NCBI GenBank assembly: GCA_937917475.1
Contig: CALDNF010000108.1
Coordinates: forward strand, 1 to 23,177
From: an uncultured Faecalibacterium sp.
GTDB taxonomy: Bacteria; Bacillota; Clostridia; Oscillospirales; Ruminococcaceae
Direction of reading: 5' to 3'
Length of the DNA: 23,177 bases
Shown: positions 1-6,968 of the stretch, one piece after another
How positions within the stretch are numbered: the stretch's first letter is position 1
Layout: the number at the start of each line of letters is the position of its first letter
Translations under genes and position numbers: made by a program
Notes under the pieces: model-generated
What the model saw: only the letters and a program-made list of their open reading frames with translations
What the model was told of the DNA's origin: nothing
Database searches by the model: none

Positions 1-13
1 TGATTGCGTACAT
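1..13 (-). CDS. rplU: Ribosomal protein L21, first four codons only (partial)
   Basis: The minus strand reads ATG-TAC-GCA-ATC at the window edge, giving Met-Tyr-Ala-Ile, the usual first residues of bacterial L21 (MYAIIETGGKQ in many species). A Shine-Dalgarno GAAAAGGAA lies about 9 nt before the ATG, and a near-perfect promoter plus short structured leader lie upstream. Four residues alone would not identify a gene. The identification rests on this start together with the leader layout, which matches the known practice of Firmicutes L21 operons being controlled from a 5' leader. The rest of the gene is outside the window. Confidence 0.6.
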
Positions 14-95
14 TTTGTTCATTCCTTTTCGTTGTACTCGCTGGTCGTAAAGGCAAGCCCTCACCGGGCTGTTTCCGGAGCCCACACCATGCGGC
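14..95 (-). ncRNA. Probable L21 (rplU) mRNA leader with two exclusive hairpins
   Basis: This is the stretch from the predicted transcription start to the rplU start codon. Three 5-base blocks alternate on the minus strand: GGGCT (83-79), AGCCC (70-66), GGGCT (60-56). The middle block can pair with either neighbour but not both, giving a loop of 8 or 5 nt. Ribosomal protein leaders bind the encoded protein and act as autoregulatory switches; an L21 leader class is known in low-GC Gram-positives. Assignment to that class is by position and structure, not by a covariance search. Confidence 0.5.
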
Positions 96-101
96 TAGAA
101 T

Positions 102-130
102 ATTATAGCAAAAAGTCCAAGGGATTTCAA
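102..130 (-). promoter_or_regulatory. Housekeeping-type promoter for rplU
   Basis: The minus strand has TTGAAA (130-125), a 17-nt spacer and a perfect TATAAT (107-102). The -35 box overlaps the TGA stop codon of lgt (129-127), so the L21 operon has its own start of transcription immediately at the end of lgt. The predicted start site is near position 95. Confidence 0.85.
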
Positions 131-1173
131 GAGTTTTTTTCGCTTTCGTCCAAAGATTTTTTTACCTCCCGGTTTAGCTCTGCCGTTTTGGCAAGGAACA
201 TTTCCCGGGACATGGAAGCCAGCAGCTCGGTGTCCACCTCTGCGGGCACCACTTCGGCCAGCGTTTTGCCGGACTTTTTCAGCAGCGTCCGGTTCTCAGC
301 GGTCAGGGCCAGCTTTGTCATAAGGGGCTTGTCCTTGAACTTATGGGTAAAGTAGATCTCTCCTGCAATGCCCGCCACCACAGCGATGCCGGCCAGTAGC
401 TGCGACACCCGCAGACCGATGGAAGGCACCAGCATCAGGCTGTCGGTGCGGAGAGCTTCGATCCAGAACCGGCCTGCACCGTACCAGATCAGGTAGCGCA
501 GGGTGATATCCCCGTTGAATTTCCGCTTTTTGATGTACCGCCACAGCAGGAAAAAGCCCACAAGGCACCAGATGCTCTCATACAAAAAGGTGGGATGCAC
601 CGGAAGGTTCGGGTCAATGGTCACGCCTTTGCCTGCAGTGACGGTGCTGCCCATGAGATAATTGCGGGTAGCCTCGCTGTACATTCCCCAAGGCAGGGTG
701 GTGTTACAGCCGAAAGCTTCCTGATTGAAGAAATTTCCCCACCGGCCAAGCCCCTGACCAATCAGAAAACCCATAGCCGTCAAATCGAACATGGGCAGCA
801 CCGGCACGCCCCGCCATTTGCAGGCCAGACCACCGAAGAAAAAGCCGCCGATGATGCCACCGTAGATGGCAAGGCCGCCATCCCGGATGGCCAGCATTTC
901 CCAGATGCTCTCATACTCAAAGGGGGCCATTGCAACATAGTAGGCCCGGGCACTGGCAATGCCCAGCACCACGCCGATCAAAATCACGTCCACCATCGAG
1001 TCTGGGTCTACCCCGAATTCCTGACACTTGCGGAACGCAAACACCAGCGCAAGGCAGAGGCCCACAGCGATGCAGACGCCATACCAGTAAATGTTGATAT
1101 TGCCAATGGAAAAGGCCACACGGTTCAGCTCAAAGCTGAGCCCAAGGCCCGGAAATTGTACAAGATTGGTCAT
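127..1173 (-). CDS. lgt: Prolipoprotein diacylglyceryl transferase
   Basis: Lgt transfers diacylglycerol from phosphatidylglycerol to the lipobox cysteine of prolipoproteins, the first step of lipoprotein maturation, in the cytoplasmic membrane. The 348-residue product is a multi-pass membrane protein and carries the family signature GRWGNFFNQEAFG (143-155), the RDGGLAIYGG segment near 97, HPTFLYES (193-200) and GRFWIEALRTDSL (234-246). The family is usually 260-300 residues long; the extra length is a hydrophilic tail from about 280, rich in Lys and Glu, of unknown role. The start ATG overlaps the stop of the preceding peptidase gene by four bases (ATGA), with AGGAGG seven bases upstream, so the two are translationally coupled. 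It is the last gene of its operon. Confidence 0.97.
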   Translation of the reverse strand: MTNLVQFPGLGLSFELNRVAFSIGNINIYWYGVCIAVGLCLALVFAFRKCQEFGVDPDSMVDVILIGVVLGIASARAYYVAMAPFEYESIWEMLAIRDGGLAIYGGIIGGFFFGGLACKWRGVPVLPMFDLTAMGFLIGQGLGRWGNFFNQEAFGCNTTLPWGMYSEATRNYLMGSTVTAGKGVTIDPNLPVHPTFLYESIWCLVGFFLLWRYIKKRKFNGDITLRYLIWYGAGRFWIEALRTDSLMLVPSIGLRVSQLLAGIAVVAGIAGEIYFTHKFKDKPLMTKLALTAENRTLLKKSGKTLAEVVPAEVDTELLASMSREMFLAKTAELNREVKKSLDESEKNS

Positions 1174-2480
1174 TCTTCTTCCTCCTCTTCCTCGTCGGAC
1201 GCCGTACCGTCGGGCAGGATGTTCATCACTGCCATCCGCTCCGGATCCAGAATATCCCGGAGGGCTGCATCCGCATCCTCTGCTGTGAGGGCGGCAAGGG
1301 TTGCGATCTGCTGAGCAACGGTCTGGCCCGAAAGGGCAAAGTCTGCCATCTGGCTGGCCGAGTCCTCCACATTTTCCAGATTTTCGATGAGTTGGCCGTA
1401 TTTTTCATTCTTGCAGAGGGTGAAGATCTCCCGGTCCACACCCTCGGCACGCACCCGGGCGATCTCATTCAGCAAAAGCTTCTGCACTGTTTCCGGCACA
1501 TCGCTCTCGCCGGTGAACAGGATGCAGCAGCAGCCATCCACCCGCAGCACTTCACCACCGAAACCGGGATTGGTCACCCCCTCGTCGTAGAGACGGCGGT
1601 AAAGGGGCGACATCCCGCCGCAGATGCAGCAGAGGATCAGATCATACAGCATCTCGCTGCGCAGATCACCGGAAGCCAGCGGCTTTTCCTTGAATCCCAA
1701 GCCAAAGCAGGGCTTGGCGATGGGCATGGTGATGGTCTTTTCTTTTGCCGCAAGGGTCATGGGTTCCTGCGCCCAGAGCCGCTCCACCCGCTGGGCAGAG
1801 GCTGCAGGCGGGGTCATCAGGCCGTGCCGCTCACAGGCCGCAAGGATCTGTTCCATGGTGGTATTGCCCGCTGCCGCCAGCACCATATTATTGGGTGCGT
1901 AGAATGCTTTGCAGCAGTCATAAAGCATCTCCGGGGTGATCTCGGCAATGCTCTCACAGGTGCCTGCAATGTCGCTGCGGATGGGGTGGCTGTGGTACAG
2001 GCACTCGCACAGACCGGTGATGAGCCGCCAGTCTGCGCTGTCGTCGTACATTTTGATCTCCTGCCCGATGATGCCCTGCTCCTTTGCGATGGTCTCCCGG
2101 GTAAAATAGGGATGTCCCACCATGCCCAGCAGCACATCCAGACTTTCGTCCAGCTGCTGGGTAGCCGTGAAGAGGTAGCAGGTTCGGTCAAAGGAGGTGA
2201 ACGCATTGGCGTTGGCTCCGGTCTTGGCAAATTTGGCGAAAGCGTCGCCCTCCTCGTCCTCGAACATCTTGTGTTCCAAAAAATGCGCTACGCCCGCCGG
2301 GAGATGGACTTCCTTCTCCCCCATCCGGAAATCCCGGTCGATGGAGCCAAAGCGGGTAGCGTAGATGACATGGGTGCCCGAATACCCGGGCATGGGCCGG
2401 ACGATGACCGTCAGGCCGGAGGGCAGCACCCGCCACTCGTCGGCGGCCGTCTGTTCCAGCAGTGTCTTATCTTCCGACAT
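1170..2480 (-). CDS. M16 family zinc metallopeptidase, YmfH-like, active subunit
   Basis: The protein has 436 residues and belongs to the insulinase/pitrilysin (M16) family. The inverted zinc motif HFLEH is at 66-70 (His66, Glu69, His70), and Glu141 in the GQEIKMYDD segment is the likely third ligand. Length and pairing with the next gene upstream match Bacillus YmfH, which sits beside YmfF. M16 enzymes of this size work as two-part clamshell proteases, one half catalytic and the other not. The substrate is unknown. The start ATG has AAGGAGG eight bases upstream and lies inside the end of the partner gene (14-bp overlap), favouring equal synthesis. The extreme C-terminus is a run of acidic residues whose codons also form the Shine-Dalgarno of lgt. 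Confidence 0.9.
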   Translation of the reverse strand: MSEDKTLLEQTAADEWRVLPSGLTVIVRPMPGYSGTHVIYATRFGSIDRDFRMGEKEVHLPAGVAHFLEHKMFEDEEGDAFAKFAKTGANANAFTSFDRTCYLFTATQQLDESLDVLLGMVGHPYFTRETIAKEQGIIGQEIKMYDDSADWRLITGLCECLYHSHPIRSDIAGTCESIAEITPEMLYDCCKAFYAPNNMVLAAAGNTTMEQILAACERHGLMTPPAASAQRVERLWAQEPMTLAAKEKTITMPIAKPCFGLGFKEKPLASGDLRSEMLYDLILCCICGGMSPLYRRLYDEGVTNPGFGGEVLRVDGCCCILFTGESDVPETVQKLLLNEIARVRAEGVDREIFTLCKNEKYGQLIENLENVEDSASQMADFALSGQTVAQQIATLAALTAEDADAALRDILDPERMAVMNILPDGTASDEEEEEEE

Positions 2481-3750
2481 CTTCTTCCTCCTTGGTCAGC
2501 AGATAGCTCACCGAAAGAGTGAGCTGCCGCAGAATGGCCCGCACGTCCTCTTTCGTGACAGCGCAAAGGGCCCGTCGGGCATCGTCGGGGGTCTGGATGG
2601 GGCCGCCCCGCAGTTCTTCCATGTAATACCAGGTCTCAATACCGCCCAAGCTGTCCTCGATGCCCGCCATCCCGCTGAGCAGCGAACGGCGGCAGTCCTC
2701 CAATTCCTCGTCGGTAATGGGGCCGGTGCGCAGGTCATCCAATTCCTTGAGAATGGCAGCTTTTGCCCGGGCTGCATCGGCGTGCTCTACCCCGCTGTTG
2801 ACGGCCATACTGCCGGTAAAGCTCTGGAAGGAAGAGGAACAATAGTAGCACAGATGATCCCGCTCCCGCACATTCAGGAACAGGCGGCTGGTCACACTGC
2901 CGCCGTAAAGAGCCATGGCAAGCCGCACTGCCGCCATCTGCTCCGGGCGCATGGGCTCCCCGAGGGTGAACAGCATACAGAGCTTGGCCTGTGTGGTATC
3001 AAAATATTCGGTCTTGTCCACCGGGGCCTGCCGGGGCATAGCAAGGCTGGGCAGCAGCGGCACCGGGGCCCGATCCAGCGTTGCCAGCTGCGCCAGCAGG
3101 GCATCCCGGATAGAAGCGGTCTTTTCCTCCGTGCAGCCCAGCACCAGCAGCTCAATGTGGGCGGTGCGCAGCATCTCCCGGTAAGCCGCAGTGAGAGCCG
3201 CAGGGGTCAGGCCGTCCACCTCTTCCAGATAGCCTTCCTGCCGGACGGCGGCGGGGCTGTTCCCAAAGAACTCCCGGTTCGCCTGCCGCTGACAGTAGAG
3301 CCGCTTTTCGTTCACTTCGTCCTCAAGGGCCTTTTTGAGCATCTGCTTTTCAATGGCCACGGCCTCGGGGTCGAACACCCCATCCACCAGATAAGGCCGG
3401 AACGCCGCACCCAGCGCAAGGGCGGTATACTCGTCGGTCAGGCTCTCCCCCTCCAGTGCAAAGGGTTCTTTGATGCCGGTAACACTGACGCAGAGATTAT
3501 GGTTTGGGCCAAAGGGCCGGGCATCCACAGTCAGGTCTGCGCCGTACAGCCGGGCCAGCTTCTTGGTCAGCTGGGTCATATCCGGGCAGTCGGCATAGCC
3601 CCGCTCCATTACCAAGGGGAGCAGCGCATGAGCGGTTGCTGTCTGTCGCTGGGCCGGGAATGAAAAGTGGATGCTGATGCGGCAGCGATTGAATTTTTGC
3701 GCCGGATCCCAGGAAAGATGGACTCCCGGTGCGATCTCAGTTCGTTTCAA
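2467..3750 (-). CDS. M16 peptidase-like protein, YmfF-like, non-catalytic partner
   Basis: The 427-residue protein has the M16 fold pattern, but where the zinc motif should be it reads HALLPLVMERG (41-51), with no HxxEH. A conserved C-terminal segment with FLNVRERDHLCYY is present, the region that in M16 heterodimers supplies the Arg/Tyr substrate-binding pair. It is therefore read as the inactive half that completes the protease with the overlapping ymfH-like gene. Translation starts at TTG (3750), since no ATG or GTG is better placed; a GAGGA lies about 11 bases upstream. Only 28 bp separate it from the VanY-like gene before it, so all four genes to lgt look co-transcribed. Confidence 0.88.
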   Translation of the reverse strand: MKRTEIAPGVHLSWDPAQKFNRCRISIHFSFPAQRQTATAHALLPLVMERGYADCPDMTQLTKKLARLYGADLTVDARPFGPNHNLCVSVTGIKEPFALEGESLTDEYTALALGAAFRPYLVDGVFDPEAVAIEKQMLKKALEDEVNEKRLYCQRQANREFFGNSPAAVRQEGYLEEVDGLTPAALTAAYREMLRTAHIELLVLGCTEEKTASIRDALLAQLATLDRAPVPLLPSLAMPRQAPVDKTEYFDTTQAKLCMLFTLGEPMRPEQMAAVRLAMALYGGSVTSRLFLNVRERDHLCYYCSSSFQSFTGSMAVNSGVEHADAARAKAAILKELDDLRTGPITDEELEDCRRSLLSGMAGIEDSLGGIETWYYMEELRGGPIQTPDDARRALCAVTKEDVRAILRQLTLSVSYLLTKEEEDVGR

Positions 3751-3778
3751 TGGCAGTTACTTCCTCAATTTTATCGTT

Positions 3779-4627
3779 TCAGGACAGCCGGGCTGAGGCC
3801 AGAAATTCTTCCAGCGAAAGGCCGCTGTCCCGGATTGCAAGGGCATTTTCGGTACCGACATACCGCCAGTGCCAAGGCTCATAAACCATGCCGGTAGCGG
3901 CCTGCCGGTCCTCCGGCCAGCGAAGGATGAACCCGTACTCAGCAGCATAGGCCGAAAGCCATTCATAGGCCCGGGTCTTGGCAAAAGAGGCGTCCCTGGC
4001 GGCAGTCTTGCCGTTTTCCACGCTCAGGATGTCGGCGGCATAACCGGTGGCAGCTTCATTGGCGTTGGCCCGGGGCTGAACCATGGCAGCCTTGGTTTCC
4101 GCCTCGGTCTCATCACAGCCCTGCTCCACAAAAGTCTGTTTTGCGGCATCAAAAGCCGCTTCCCGGGCGGCTTCATCCTGCCAGCCGGTGACGAGGGTCA
4201 GGGTAACGCTATCCGCTTTTGCAGCTTCTGCCATCTGGCGGTAAGCCTCGGCAGCTTCAGCCTCCAGCTGCTGGCCGGTGGCATCGTCGGCTGCGGCAAG
4301 CTCGGGGGCGGGCTCTGCTTCCAGCGGAAGGTTTGCGTTGACCAGAACCAGCCGCTTATCGTTCAGGTCCACGGCATAGTTTTCCCCCTCATAAACGGCC
4401 GGGGTAAAAGCTTTGGGTCCGGCCACAAGGGCGTGAGCTTTGGGCAGCAGCCAGAGGATGCCGCTGGTCATCATGAACATGATGGCACCGCAGGCCGAAA
4501 GGAACACGGCCCAATTGCGCACCAGCCGCAGACGGCGGCGACGCTGCCACTGCTTTTTGGTCAAACGCTTTTTGGCCGCATGGCGGGGCGGCTGCCGGGT
4601 CGAGTCGTGCTGCTGGTTCTGGTCCAT
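3779..4627 (-). CDS. VanY-type D-alanyl-D-alanine carboxypeptidase-like membrane protein, degenerate
   Basis: This gives 282 residues when started at the ATG at 4627, which has AAGGGG eight bases upstream. A longer frame to 4696 is rejected because its ATG would lie inside the -10 box of the promoter. A basic N-terminus rich in Arg and Lys is followed by one membrane segment (about 37-62) and an extracellular domain resembling peptidase family M15B. VanY enzymes trim the last D-Ala of peptidoglycan precursors using zinc bound by His-Asp-His. The second half of the site is intact (EPWHWRYVG, 250-258), and Asp199 is kept. However, the usual SxHxxGxAxD motif reads NEAATGYAAD (190-199), with Ala192 in place of the first zinc His, and the Arg of the usual SGYRS turn is also absent. 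It may bind wall peptides without cutting, or be inactive. Confidence 0.75.
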   Translation of the reverse strand: MDQNQQHDSTRQPPRHAAKKRLTKKQWQRRRRLRLVRNWAVFLSACGAIMFMMTSGILWLLPKAHALVAGPKAFTPAVYEGENYAVDLNDKRLVLVNANLPLEAEPAPELAAADDATGQQLEAEAAEAYRQMAEAAKADSVTLTLVTGWQDEAAREAAFDAAKQTFVEQGCDETEAETKAAMVQPRANANEAATGYAADILSVENGKTAARDASFAKTRAYEWLSAYAAEYGFILRWPEDRQAATGMVYEPWHWRYVGTENALAIRDSGLSLEEFLASARLS

Positions 4628-4687
4628 GATAGTACCCCTTTTCGTCATCCTCTTTGCCCCGCCGTGGTGCAGGGCGACACAGTATTC

Positions 4688-4716
4688 ATTATACACCCCT
4701 TTGCGGGGGCTGTAAA
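4688..4716 (-). promoter_or_regulatory. Promoter of the vanY-like/ymfF/ymfH/lgt operon
   Basis: The minus strand reads TTTACA (4716-4711), a 17-nt spacer and TATAAT (4693-4688). The predicted start is near 4681, giving a leader of about 54 nt before the ATG at 4627. This fixes the start choice of the VanY-like gene. Confidence 0.82.
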
Positions 4717-4743
4717 CGCCGGAGGGTGTAAATTATTTATGAA

Positions 4744-4772
4744 ACAGAAAAAGCCCCCTTGCGGGAGCTTTT
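4744..4772 (-). terminator. Intrinsic terminator after lysC
   Basis: The minus strand has a stem of AAGCTCCC and GGGGGCTT (one T-G pair) closed by a GCAA tetraloop (4751-4770), followed by TTTTTCTG. It lies 18 bp past the lysC stop and separates the threonine operon from the lgt operon. The plus strand also ends in a TTTT run, so it could work in both directions. Confidence 0.85.
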
Positions 4773-4789
4773 CCGTTTCACTCAAAAAA

Positions 4790-5251
4790 TCACTCAAACA
4801 GCATATCGTGGATAGCGGAGACAGCCTTATCGGCGTCCTCACGGTTGATGATGCAGGAGATCTTGATCTCACTGGTGGAGATCATTTTGATGTTGATATT
4901 GTTATTGGACAGTGCTTCGAACATCTTGGAAGCAACACCGCTGTGGCTCTGCATACCAGCACCCACGATGGAGACCTTGGCGCAGCTCTCATCACAGGTA
5001 ACATCCTTGAAGTGTGCGCTCTCCTTGAGCACACGCATTGCGGTGTCGGCCTCGCCCTCGGCGCAGGTGAAGGAGATATCCTTCTTGCCGTCACGACCGG
5101 TGGACTGCAGGATGATATCCACGTTGATGTTCTTCTGGGCCAGCAGGCCGAAGATCTTAAAGCTCATGCCCGGTTCATCGGGAACGTTCAGAATCGTGAT
5201 AACAGCAACATCGGTGTCCTTTGCGACGCCCTTGATCAGCATACCTTCCAT
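4790..5251 (-). other. Possible internally initiated beta subunit of aspartate kinase
   Basis: Codon Met247 of lysC (5251-5249) is preceded in-frame by a full AAGGAGG (5269-5263) at 11 nt. Starting there gives 153 residues made up of the two ACT domains. The alpha2-beta2 aspartate kinases of Bacillus subtilis and corynebacteria make their beta chain this way, from nearly the same codon. The strong Shine-Dalgarno is visible; use of the start is inferred. Confidence 0.6.
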
Positions 5252-5989
5252 GTCGTTTGCAACCTCCTTGACGATGGTACCGGGGACCGGATTCAGGCTG
5301 GAAAGCACTTCCAGCTCCACGTTATACTTCTTTGCCAGCTCCACGCTGCGGTTGTTGAGCACCTGTGCGCCGAGGGATGCCAGTTCCAGCATCTCATCAA
5401 AGCTGATTTCTTTCAGCTTGCGGGTGTTGCGCACCTTGCGGGGATCTGCGGTATATACGCCCTCCACATCGGTGAAGATCTGGCACCGGTCAGCGTGCAG
5501 AGCTGCGGCAATGGCAACCGCACTGGTATCGGAGCCGCCCCGGCCCAGAGTGGTGATATCATCCAGCTTGTTCAGGCCCTGAAAGCCCGCCACGACCACC
5601 ACACGGTTGCGCTCCAGCTCCGAGGTGATCCGCTCGGTGTTCAGCTTCAGGATGCGGGCCTTGGTGTAGGCACGGTCAGTCCGGAAGCCAGCCTGCCAGC
5701 CGGTCAGGCTGGTAGCATGGCAGCCGATCTCGTTCAGAGCCATTGCCAGCAGGGAGATGCTGATCTGCTCGCCGGTAGCCAGCAGCATATCCATCTCACG
5801 GGCCGAAGGGTTGTGGGTGATCTCCCCCGCCTTGGTGATCAGGTCGTCGGTGGTATCGCCCTGAGCCGAAACCACCACCACTACGTCATTTCCTGCATTG
5901 TGGGTATTTGCCACGATGCGGGCCACGTTGAAGATACGGTCCCGGTCCTTCACCGAAGAACCGCCGAACTTCTGTACGATCAACGCCAT
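4790..5989 (-). CDS. lysC: Aspartate kinase with two ACT domains
   Basis: This enzyme phosphorylates L-aspartate to aspartyl-4-phosphate, the first step to lysine, threonine and methionine, in the cytoplasm. The product has 399 residues. The kinase domain starts with KFGGSSV (7-13) and has the GRGGSDTSAVAIA loop (149-161) and FTDVEGVYTADPR (172-184). Two ACT regulatory domains follow (about 262-325 and 338-399), so feedback inhibition by lysine and/or threonine is expected. It is a monofunctional class, not fused to homoserine dehydrogenase. The gene is last in an operon with the ACT regulator, hom and thrB, 59 bp after thrB. The gap contains a GC-rich hairpin (6013-6035, 8 bp with one bulge) without a T-run. 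An internal start that would give a separate beta chain is listed on its own. Confidence 0.96.
   Translation of the reverse strand: MALIVQKFGGSSVKDRDRIFNVARIVANTHNAGNDVVVVVSAQGDTTDDLITKAGEITHNPSAREMDMLLATGEQISISLLAMALNEIGCHATSLTGWQAGFRTDRAYTKARILKLNTERITSELERNRVVVVAGFQGLNKLDDITTLGRGGSDTSAVAIAAALHADRCQIFTDVEGVYTADPRKVRNTRKLKEISFDEMLELASLGAQVLNNRSVELAKKYNVELEVLSSLNPVPGTIVKEVANDMEGMLIKGVAKDTDVAVITILNVPDEPGMSFKIFGLLAQKNINVDIILQSTGRDGKKDISFTCAEGEADTAMRVLKESAHFKDVTCDESCAKVSIVGAGMQSHSGVASKMFEALSNNNINIKMISTSEIKISCIINREDADKAVSAIHDMLFE
5263..5269 (-). promoter_or_regulatory. Internal ribosome binding site in lysC
   Basis: AAGGAGG lies within the lysC coding sequence (codons for KEV, about residues 241-243), 11 nt before Met247 and just before the first ACT domain. 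It is as strong as the best gene-start sites in this window. Confidence 0.65.
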
Positions 5990-6048
5990 ATCTTGTCACT
6001 CTCCTCTTTCATCCCCTCGCAGAAAAGCGGAGGGGTCACGCATTTGTA

Positions 6049-6954
6049 TCATTCCACGGTTGCGCCGGTGTTGTCTGCATCCAGACGCAGCAGCGTAAAT
6101 GCTTCACATCCATCAAGACCTTCAAGGGTCTCGAGGCCATTTTCCAGCCCGGCATAGAACCGGTCTGCATCGCTCCGTTCCGCCACTGCCATAACGGTGC
6201 TGCCTGCGCCCGAGACATAAACGGCCTTGGCTCCGCACTGCTTTGCCAGTGCAAAGACTTCCTTGGAGCCGGGCATCAGGGGCATCCGGTAGGGCTGATG
6301 GAGCTTATCCTCGGTGGCGATGGCAAGCAGGTCATGCCGACCCTCGCAGAAGGCTGCGGGCACCAGAGCCGCACGAGACAGGTTATAGACCGCATCCTTG
6401 TGAGGGATCTCCTTGGGCAGAGCTGCACGGGCCGCCTCCGTCAGCAGCTTATAGTCGGGAACAATGGCGGCAAAGCAGAGGCTCTGGTCAACATCCCGTT
6501 TGACCGAGTATACCACACCATTTTCAAAGACACTGGAAGTCAGGCCTCCCAGCAGAGCCGGAGCCACATTGTCCGGGTGGCCCTCAATAGAGGTCGCCAG
6601 TGTCAGCAGCTCCTGCGTATCCAGCACATCTCCCAGCATCCGGTTGGCTCCCAGCAGGCCTGCAATGATGCAGGCAGAGCTAGAACCCAGACCCCGGGCC
6701 ATGGGGATGGGATTGGTCTGGGTGATCTTAAGGGGCGGGATCTTTTTCCCTACCTTGTCAAACAGCCCCTTGGCCGAGCGATAAACCAGATTGGATTCGT
6801 TCCGGGGGATGCGGGTTCCGTCCGCCGCCGAGATATCCAGCTTATCGCTGTCCTCAAAGGTAACGGTATTGTAAAGGGTCACCGCAAGGCCCAGCGCATC
6901 GAAGCCGGAACCCACGTTTGCACTGGTAGCCGGGACCGAGACTTTGATCTTCAT
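6049..6954 (-). CDS. thrB: Homoserine kinase
   Basis: ThrB phosphorylates homoserine to O-phosphohomoserine, the substrate of threonine synthase. The 301-residue protein is a GHMP-family kinase: an N-terminal PATSANVGSGFDALG (8-22), the glycine-rich phosphate loop PMARGLGSSSA (84-94) and the EGHPDN motif (124-129), with a length typical of the family. The ATG at 6954 has GGAGG eight bases upstream. It begins 14 bp after hom and is followed by lysC, so pathway steps one, three and four are encoded together; threonine synthase is not in the window. Confidence 0.96.
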   Translation of the reverse strand: MKIKVSVPATSANVGSGFDALGLAVTLYNTVTFEDSDKLDISAADGTRIPRNESNLVYRSAKGLFDKVGKKIPPLKITQTNPIPMARGLGSSSACIIAGLLGANRMLGDVLDTQELLTLATSIEGHPDNVAPALLGGLTSSVFENGVVYSVKRDVDQSLCFAAIVPDYKLLTEAARAALPKEIPHKDAVYNLSRAALVPAAFCEGRHDLLAIATEDKLHQPYRMPLMPGSKEVFALAKQCGAKAVYVSGAGSTVMAVAERSDADRFYAGLENGLETLEGLDGCEAFTLLRLDADNTGATVE

Positions 6955-6968
6955 CCTCTGTTCCTCCC

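Noticed and set aside
4628..4696. Longer N-terminus for the VanY-like protein
   Set aside because: The ATG would lie in the -10 box of a strong promoter, and the shorter start has the better Shine-Dalgarno.
6013..6035. GC-rich hairpin between thrB and lysC as a terminator
   Set aside because: It has a bulge and no T-run follows on the minus strand; at most it is an RNA processing or stability element.
3869..6157. Open frame of 762 codons on the plus strand over the VanY-like and lysC genes
   Set aside because: It lies antisense to clear genes with conserved motifs and is a by-product of GC-rich third codon positions; the protein has no recognisable domain.
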